Shown piece by piece: positions 7,156-12,742 of a DNA stretch of 15,178 bases. The DNA comes from Rhodothermaceae bacterium (GTDB lineage Bacteria > Bacteroidota > Rhodothermia > Rhodothermales > JAHEMB01), in contig JAHEMB010000018.1 of assembly GCA_024643915.1 (NCBI GenBank), positions 1 to 15,178 of the forward strand. Direction: 5' to 3'. Position 1 is the first letter of the stretch, and every line of letters starts with the position of its first letter. Made by a program: the position numbers and the translations under genes. The notes beneath the pieces were generated by a model. The model saw only the letters and a list, made by a program, of their open reading frames with translations. It was not told where the DNA came from and searched no databases.

Positions 7156-7893
7156 TCAGGCCCAGGCGCGGCCCACCTCGGCCAACGGGATGTCGCCTGA
7201 GAAGCGGCCTGGAGCGGCGAGCCACTGGAGTTCTTCGGTCATCCCTATCTTCGAGGTGTAGTAGCCCGCCACGGTCAGCTCTTTGAGCGTGCGGAAGAAG
7301 GGCGGGCCGTCCGGCGCGGCGGGTTCGTCGTCAGGCATTTCGGCCTGGGGGTCGCCGCCGATCTCCGGGCCGCCGGCAATCTGCTCCTGGCGCTCGCGCT
7401 GCATGGCGTCGGTGCCCTGCTGCGCGGACTCGGCCACATCCTCCTGGTCGATGGGGTCCTCGGCGACAGGCGCGGTGCCGTAGGCGGCCTGGTCGAGGGC
7501 TGTCATGAGGGCCACCTGCTGCTCCGGCGTGAGGGCGGCAAAGCGGGCGCCGTGGGCCTGCTGGGCGTGGGCATCCACGTCGGCCAGGCCGTCGAAAAAG
7601 CGCTGCCGGTCCTCGTCCGAGAACCAGTCGGCCAGCATCTTATCGATGAAAGCGGGCACGCCGGCCTCGCGTGCGCCGGGCGTATCGGTGGCAGGGATAA
7701 TGTGGTCGGTGAGGGCGACGAGGAGGTTGTGCTGGTCGGTGTCGAGCGCCTCCAGGGCCGCAGGCGCCGCGCCGTTCTCGGCCCTACAGCCACCCAGCAC
7801 GCCCGCCATCACCGGCGCCGAAAGCGCACCGCCCACGAAGATGGCGATCCGTTCGAGGGCTGCGCGTCGCGTAATCATCGTCGTCGTGCTCAC
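7156..7893 (-). CDS. Gluconate 2-dehydrogenase subunit 3-like small subunit, Tat signal
   Basis: The chosen start is GTG 7893, nine bases after GGAGAGG (7903-7909 on the complement), giving 245 residues; an ATG at 7911 and another at 7878 are alternatives. The N-terminus reads MITRRAALERI followed by a hydrophobic run and LGGC, a twin-arginine signal with a possible lipobox. The mature part has the family pattern: DQHNLLVALTDHIIPATDTP, then VPAFIDKMLADWF, then LTPEQQVALMTALD, and near the end FFRTLKELTVAGYYTSKIG. A low-complexity Glu/Asp/Gln/Pro insert sits between (about residues 160-195). Family knowledge: these small subunits partner GMC flavoproteins and supply the export signal for the signal-less large subunit. 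The GMC gene follows 139 bp downstream, as expected for a two-gene dehydrogenase. Confidence 0.88.
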   Translation of the reverse strand: MSTTTMITRRAALERIAIFVGGALSAPVMAGVLGGCRAENGAAPAALEALDTDQHNLLVALTDHIIPATDTPGAREAGVPAFIDKMLADWFSDEDRQRFFDGLADVDAHAQQAHGARFAALTPEQQVALMTALDQAAYGTAPVAEDPIDQEDVAESAQQGTDAMQRERQEQIAGGPEIGGDPQAEMPDDEPAAPDGPPFFRTLKELTVAGYYTSKIGMTEELQWLAAPGRFSGDIPLAEVGRAWA

Positions 7894-8005
7894 GGGGTCT
7901 TGCCTCTCCATAGTTCGAATCGGTTACGTCAGATTAGGGTGTGGACGTGTGGAAGCGGGCCATTGTCATCAATCGTCCATACGTTGACACGCTCATACGC
8001 AGAAG

Positions 8006-9283
<1,278 letters not shown>

Positions 9284-9348
9284 GGTGTTTGATGTTTGAG
9301 CAGGAAGCTATTTCGGGGGGCCTGCCCGTAGGCACGGCGATGTATGGA

Positions 9349-9417
9349 GGAATGGAGGTAGGGAAGAATGGAAGAAGTTGAGGCCAGGCGGTCGTCCTTC
9401 CTCCCTTCTTCCATTCC
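9349..9417. repeat. Purine-rich intergenic hairpin (copy C)
   Basis: GAATGGAAGAAG (9366-9377) pairs perfectly over 12 bp with CTTCTTCCATTC (9405-9416). An alternative outer stem is GGAATGGA (9349-9356) with TCCATTCC (9410-9417), plus AGGGA (9360-9364) with TCCCT (9402-9406). The right arm abuts the DUF1080 stop codon, so on the minus strand the hairpin starts immediately after the coding sequence. No T-run is present, so ordinary intrinsic termination is doubtful. Confidence 0.75.
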
Positions 9418-10148
9418 TAATCTAGCCGTCGGATCTTGATATTGCGGTACCATACGCGGTCGCCGTGGTCCTGGAGGCCGATGTGACCCTCACGGGGCTG
9501 CCCATAGTCGCCCAACTCGCTGAACTTGCTCTCCGTGACGCGCGCCTTCCACGCCTCGCTCCACTGCTCGTACTCGGCCACCTTGACGCCGTTGAGCCAG
9601 TGCTCGACGTGCGGGCCATTGGCGACGAGGCGCGCCTCGTTCCACTCCCCTGCCGGGCGGACAACGCCGTCCGGCGGCGCCCACAGGTCGTAGACGGCGC
9701 CGGCGCGGTGGGTGGGGTATTCGGCGTCGGGGTGCTGCTCGGGGCCTTCGTTGTCGAGCACCTGCATCTCGGGGGCGGTCTGCCAGATGTTGTCGTTGCC
9801 TTCCTGCCCTCGGTAGAAGATGCCGCTGTTGCCCTTCTCGCTGATCTTCCATTCGAGCGCCAGTTCGAAGTTGCCGAACTGCTCTTTGGTGATGAGGTCG
9901 CCGCCCCCGCCGCCCGGGACGAAAGCGAGCGTGCCGTCCTCCACGCGCCAGCTGCCGGGTACGTCGTCGCGGCCATAACCGCGCCACTGGTCAAGGTTGG
10001 TGCCGTCGAAGAGCGCCATCCAGCCCTCGGTGCGCTCCGCCTCGGTGAGTGGGGAGGCCGCCGCCGGAGGCGCTTCCGGCGCGGGCGACGCGCAGGCCGC
10101 CAAAAGCAGGAGTGAACAGAACAGCTTCGTGAGAAGGAGCGGCCTCAT
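9417..10148 (-). CDS. DUF1080 (3-keto-disaccharide hydrolase domain) lipoprotein
   Basis: From ATG 10148 the protein has 243 residues. The chosen start gives a clean lipoprotein signal, MRPLLLTKLFCSLLLLAAC, with lipobox cysteine C19; the frame is open upstream but that stretch is intergenic-like. The mature part is one DUF1080 jelly-roll domain: GWMALFDGTNLDQWRGYGR, WRVEDGTLAF, ITKEQFGNFELALEWKIS, GNSGIFYRGQEG, PEMQVLDNEG, AGAVYDLW, GEWNEARLV, HWLNGVKVAEYE, GHIGLQDHGDRVWYRNIKIR. Family knowledge: DUF1080 proteins cleave 3-keto-glycosides by hydrolysis or elimination. It is probably anchored in the periplasm or outer membrane. It is the first enzyme gene in the block with the MFS permease, dehydrogenase pair and TIM barrel, so it would act on the product of the GMC dehydrogenase. 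Confidence 0.92.
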   Translation of the reverse strand: MRPLLLTKLFCSLLLLAACASPAPEAPPAAASPLTEAERTEGWMALFDGTNLDQWRGYGRDDVPGSWRVEDGTLAFVPGGGGGDLITKEQFGNFELALEWKISEKGNSGIFYRGQEGNDNIWQTAPEMQVLDNEGPEQHPDAEYPTHRAGAVYDLWAPPDGVVRPAGEWNEARLVANGPHVEHWLNGVKVAEYEQWSEAWKARVTESKFSELGDYGQPREGHIGLQDHGDRVWYRNIKIRRLD

Positions 10149-10226
10149 GGAGGGTTTAGCGCTGGAGGAGAAAATTGATCGCAAGGCGCAATATAAGCAC
10201 ACCACCACCAGCCTGAAAGTCAAAAT

Positions 10227-10250
10227 CCCCACTTGCAAAACAAGAAGGGG
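10227..10250 (-). terminator. Weak hairpin downstream of the plug lipoprotein gene
   Basis: Read on the minus strand, CCCC and CTTG pair with CAAG and GGGG (outer 10247-10250 with 10227-10230; inner 10241-10244 with 10232-10235). There is a 5-base loop and a small internal asymmetry, and ATTTTG follows. It lies 59 bp after the plug gene stop and could partly separate that gene from DUF1080. Without a longer T-run the call is tentative. Confidence 0.3.
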
Positions 10251-10308
10251 GAGAGCTGCCGAAAGCAGCGAGGCGATCAAAAAACGAGGCTTCACGCGGG
10301 CGCTGCCG

Positions 10309-10815
10309 TTACTGATCCTTCGTGGTGATGACAATCACGCCGTTGGCGCCGCTCGATCCGTAGATGGCGGTCGCGGCGGCGTCTTTCAGCACCGTAATAG
10401 ATTTGATGTCGTGGGGGTTGAGGAAGGGAATGCTGCCGCCGGGCTCGGGCTGCACAGGCATGCCGTCGATGACGTAGAGCGGGTCGCCGCCGCCGCTGAG
10501 GGAATGCTCACCCCGGATGCGCACCTTGAGGCCGCCGCCGGGACCTTCGGAGACGTGCACGCCGGAAACGCGCCCCCGCAGGATCTCCGCCACAGTCGCC
10601 GGGGATTGCTCTTTCATGGCCTGGTCCACGTCCACCGAAGCTGTCGCCCCGGTCACGTCGTCCTTGTCCTGCGTGCCGTAGCCGGCCTCGATGGTGGTCT
10701 TCGCCTGCTCCTCGTCCGGGCCATTGGCCGGTTCGGTAGCAACGGGCCGGGTGCCGGCGCAGCCCACCAGCAATAGCGCAGTCCCCCCGATCACTCCCAA
10801 GATGTGCTTTTTCAT
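10309..10815 (-). CDS. Stand-alone SusC/RagA-type TonB plug-domain lipoprotein (no barrel)
   Basis: The start is ATG 10815, supported by GGAG seven bases before it, giving 168 residues. MKKHILGVIGGTALLLVGC is a lipoprotein signal with C19. A short linker leads to a complete SusC-type plug: GYGTQDKDDVTGATASVDV, then TVAEILRGRVSGVHV, KVRIRGEHSLSGGGDPLYVI, DGMPV, LNPHDIKSITVLKDAAATAI and YGSSGANGVIVITTK, then the stop. In SusC proteins the 22-strand barrel would begin right after this point. Here only 160 bp separate the stop from the DUF1080 gene, with no barrel in any frame. It is not obviously a decayed gene: it has its own signal, ribosome binding site and clean stop. It may regulate or occlude a transporter in trans, or work with the neighbouring sugar pathway. 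The function is unknown. Confidence 0.9.
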   Translation of the reverse strand: MKKHILGVIGGTALLLVGCAGTRPVATEPANGPDEEQAKTTIEAGYGTQDKDDVTGATASVDVDQAMKEQSPATVAEILRGRVSGVHVSEGPGGGLKVRIRGEHSLSGGGDPLYVIDGMPVQPEPGGSIPFLNPHDIKSITVLKDAAATAIYGSSGANGVIVITTKDQ

Positions 10816-11141
10816 CCTTCTTCTCCAGTTGCTGGCCCCGCCTCTCAAAAGCCGCGCACCTCCTCTCGCGGGCTGCCTGCCCTATCTCCACGTCCCTTTA
10901 TGTTGTAATCTCCCTTGCCCGCGCATGATCCAGCATGGCGCACTTTTGGCCCTTCATCATTTATTCTCTTTAATGGTTTTTTAACGATAAACCTCAGTTC
11001 GGCAAGGAGATGGCCTCACGGCTTCTTGACGGGGCCTTGGTCAAATCTTGGGCGAGACCTTGGAGCAAAGAGAGGGGCTCGGCTATATTAGCGTCGGCTT
11101 TGTGAAAATCACGTCGCTGCACGAACGGACGTCTTTCGTAT
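10816..11141. other. Divergent intergenic region between plug gene and NlpC/P60 gene
   Basis: The 326-bp spacer separates two divergent genes and must hold both promoters. A clearly A+T-rich stretch runs from about 10955 to 11000. A candidate plus-strand promoter is listed separately (11060-11089). I see no ORF with start support and no structured RNA. No convincing promoter hexamers could be assigned for the minus-strand plug gene. Confidence 0.5.
11060..11089 (+). promoter_or_regulatory. Candidate promoter for the NlpC/P60 gene
   Basis: TTGGAG (11060-11065) and TATATT (11084-11089, five of six matches to the -10 consensus) are separated by 18 bp, 52 bp upstream of ATG 11142. The -35 match is partial, and primary sigma factors of Bacteroidota prefer a different -7/-33 pattern, so this is tentative. 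Confidence 0.3.
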
Positions 11142-11813
11142 ATGAAGATAAGTGTTACGGCTGTTTGCTGTCTGCTGGTCAGTACCGCCGCTTTCGCCGC
11201 GGAGCGACCCATCGACCTCTCTCGTCTGTCCTTCCCGCCCCCCCCTGTTCTCTGGTCCACCGCAGACGCGGTGCAGGACGACGAATCGTCTGACTTCACC
11301 GATGAGGTCTTTTCGGACGAGGCGCAGGCCTTCATGGCCGAGCAAGCCGAGGCCTTCAGGATCGAGCAAGCCGAGGCCGTCCAGCACACCGCCAGCATCA
11401 TCGACCTGCTCGTCGAGGAAGCACATGAATACGTGGGCACGCCGTACCGCTACGGCGGCAAGCGGCCGGGCGCGTTCGACTGCTCGGGCTACCTCGCCCA
11501 TGTCTTCCGGCAAATGGGCCTCGATGTGCCGTCGGTGAGCCGCGAGATGGCAAAGTTGGGCGAGCCGGTGTCGCTCGACGAGGTGCAACCGGGCGACCTG
11601 CTTTTCTTCAAGGGCCGCAGCCTCCGGCGCAAGCGTATCGGCCACGTGGCTCTCGTCGTGGAGGCCGCGGAAGGGCGCGTGAAGATCATCCACGCCACCA
11701 GCAGCCGGGGCGTGGCCGTGGACGACCTGAGCGAGTCGAAGTATTTCAGGAAACGCTACCTCAAGGCCGTCCGCCTGCCGCTCAACGAGGCTGCGGCAAC
11801 GCCTACACCTTAG
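11142..11813 (+). CDS. Secreted NlpC/P60 cell-wall hydrolase
   Basis: The 223-residue protein starts with a signal peptide (about residues 1-19, ending STAAFA). A spacer with an eight-residue acidic repeat follows (three copies, residues 59-82: DEAQAFMA, EQAEAFRI, EQAEAVQH). The NlpC/P60 domain spans about 88-215: YVGTPYRYGGKRPGAFDCSG carries the nucleophile C114, IGHVALVVE carries H168, and IIHATSSRGV carries H184, completing the Cys-His-His triad. Family knowledge: these are gamma-D-glutamyl-diamino acid endopeptidases or amidases acting on peptidoglycan stem peptides in the periplasm. There is no SH3 or LysM targeting domain. It is monocistronic by layout, with divergent and convergent neighbours. 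No ribosome binding site is visible at ATG 11142. The precise bond cleaved is not known. Confidence 0.93.
   Translation: MKISVTAVCCLLVSTAAFAAERPIDLSRLSFPPPPVLWSTADAVQDDESSDFTDEVFSDEAQAFMAEQAEAFRIEQAEAVQHTASIIDLLVEEAHEYVGTPYRYGGKRPGAFDCSGYLAHVFRQMGLDVPSVSREMAKLGEPVSLDEVQPGDLLFFKGRSLRRKRIGHVALVVEAAEGRVKIIHATSSRGVAVDDLSESKYFRKRYLKAVRLPLNEAAATPTP
11316..11387 (+). repeat. In-frame 24-bp repeat (three copies) in the NlpC/P60 spacer
   Basis: Three 24-bp units lie at 11316-11339, 11340-11363 and 11364-11387. Units two and three share an identical 15-mer, GAGCAAGCCGAGGCC (11340-11354 and 11364-11378). They encode an eight-residue Glu/Ala/Gln-rich helical repeat between the signal peptide and the catalytic domain. 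Repeat number may vary between strains. Confidence 0.75.
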
Positions 11814-11849
11814 CGCCTCTGCTTGGGCAGCACCGCGTTCAACGCAACG

Positions 11850-12038
11850 CTACAGCGAAGCTTCCAACTCTTTCAACAGCAGTACCATCTGGGCGGCGCT
11901 CAGGTCGTCGGCCTCGACCAGATCACTGTTAGGCCGGGGCGGACGCGGAGCCGGGCGCGGCACCACACGTGAAAGCACCGCCGCCGCCACGCCTGTGGCT
12001 GCCGCCGAGATCAACAATGCGCGCAATAGTTGGGACAT
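11850..12038 (-). CDS. Small membrane-anchored protein (62 aa), unknown
   Basis: From ATG 12038 the protein has a transmembrane helix at residues 4-22 (LLRALLISAAATGVAAAVL), then a basic and proline-rich linker (VVPRPAPRPPRP), then an acidic amphipathic tail (VEADDLSAAQMVLLLKELEA). The helix-linker-helix architecture and the coherent tail suggest a real gene. The open frame extends 11 codons upstream to 12071, but those codons overlap a 7-bp tandem duplication and look non-coding. No ribosome binding site is clear. It converges with the NlpC/P60 gene (36-bp gap). I do not recognise a family; the tail might bind a partner protein, but this is conjecture. Confidence 0.5.
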   Translation of the reverse strand: MSQLLRALLISAAATGVAAAVLSRVVPRPAPRPPRPNSDLVEADDLSAAQMVLLLKELEASL

Positions 12039-12154
12039 GAGGAGGGGATGCGTGATGCGTGAGGGTGCCATGGTTGGAAGGTATCCAATCAGCCATAGCG
12101 CGATGAGGTTTCCTCGTCCCCATCAAAGCACTGCCCCGCCCTCCTCCATCCGTC

Positions 12155-12535
12155 TCAAGCCGCCTCGGCCTCGCCGCCCACATGCTCGGCAAAGGTGAGG
12201 GTGAAACCGTTGCAATCCTCGATGGAAAACTCGCGCGTGCCGTAAAACGTGTGCCGCATCTCTTTGACGATGTTCACACGCGCCCGCACCCGCTCGTAAA
12301 GGCCGGCTACGTCGTCCGTGTCGATGTAGAAGGTGAGGGCGCCGCCCACAGCGCGATCCGCGAAGAGCGGCAACGCCTCCCTCAGGCCGGCGCGGGCCTG
12401 GAACATCACCTCCGCATCGCCCCGCTTCATCAGCGCCCAGTCGAGAGGCCCCTCAGCAGGCACGCTCATCACCAGTTCGAACCCCAGCACGTCCCGATAA
12501 AAGGCAATCGTGCCATTCACATCTTCGATCATCAT
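12155..12535 (-). CDS. VOC (glyoxalase/bleomycin-resistance fold) protein, 5' end damaged or leader-coupled
   Basis: The conserved body reads MMIEDVNGTIAFYRDVLGFE, then WALMKRGDAEVMFQ, GALTFYIDTDDVAGLYERV and REFSIEDCNGFTLTFAE, a standard betaalphabetabetabeta VOC pair of about 126 residues. The best ribosome binding site, AAGGAG (12566-12571), stands seven bases before ATG 12558. That ATG opens MRKKLSRI and hits TGA, exactly one base out of phase with the VOC frame. Adding one C would give MRKKLSPNMMIEDVNG, the usual N-terminus of this family. As sequenced, translation could instead begin at ATG 12535, which overlaps that TGA in an ATGA junction. The frame is open back to a GTG at 12625, but that segment has no ribosome binding site and looks like leader. 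The substrate is unknown; relatives include dioxygenases, isomerases and resistance proteins. Confidence 0.8.
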   Translation of the reverse strand: MMIEDVNGTIAFYRDVLGFELVMSVPAEGPLDWALMKRGDAEVMFQARAGLREALPLFADRAVGGALTFYIDTDDVAGLYERVRARVNIVKEMRHTFYGTREFSIEDCNGFTLTFAEHVGGEAEAA

Positions 12536-12558
12536 ATTCGGCTCAGCTTCTTGCGCAT
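12536..12558 (-). pseudogene. Out-of-frame true N-terminus of the VOC gene (one-base lesion) or leader peptide
   Basis: ATG 12558 with its strong ribosome binding site encodes MRKKLS in register with the family N-terminus. The reading frame breaks within the AGCCGAAT stretch (about 12537-12544). The distance from this ATG to the in-frame ATG 12535 is 23 bases, one short of a multiple of three. It is either a one-base deletion, a sequencing error, or an eight-codon leader coupled to the downstream start. Confidence 0.6.
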
Positions 12559-12602
12559 TTTCTCTCTCCTTCGAAGCCAGATAAACCACTTTTTCAGCGG
12601 CG

Positions 12603-12614
12603 TCTCGCGCGAGA
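12603..12614. promoter_or_regulatory. 12-bp perfect palindrome upstream of the VOC gene
   Basis: TCTCGCGCGAGA is a perfect palindrome 45 bp upstream of ATG 12558, within the VOC leader. Perfect short palindromes in this position often act as operators for dimeric repressors. No regulator gene is adjacent, so this is a candidate only. Confidence 0.35.
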
Positions 12615-12668
12615 AAATACCTCACACCGGTGACACCCCTTCGACACTGAACATTGGCCTGTGCGCAT

Positions 12669-12716
12669 AAAAAAACCGAAGGTTCGGCAGGGCCAGCGCG
12701 GCCCCCGAACCTTCGG
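12669..12716 (-). terminator. Strong intrinsic terminator of the PD40/BamA-like gene
   Basis: CCGAAGGTTCGG (12676-12687) and CCGAACCTTCGG (12705-12716) form a perfect 12-bp stem. An inner GGGCC/GGCCC stem (12690-12694 / 12700-12704) is nested inside. On the minus strand it is followed by seven Ts (complement of 12669-12675). It starts 26 bp after the stop codon at 12743, so it cleanly ends that transcript before the VOC leader. Confidence 0.92.
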
Positions 12717-12742
12717 CATTTCGTTCACGATGTCGCCTGCTT

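Noticed and set aside
7942..7979. Inverted repeat TGGACG/CGTCCA in the fourth spacer of the block
   Set aside because: Only six base pairs with a 26-base loop and no sequence shared with the other spacer hairpins; likely chance.
10149..10334. N-terminal extension of the DUF1080 protein with extra hydrophobic stretch
   Set aside because: ATG 10148 gives an exact lipoprotein signal; the extension overlaps the end of the plug gene and carries no signal-like N-terminus.
12047..12060. Tandem GATGCGT duplication upstream of the 62-aa gene
   Set aside because: Too short to be meaningful by itself; noted only because it argues against the upstream start codon.
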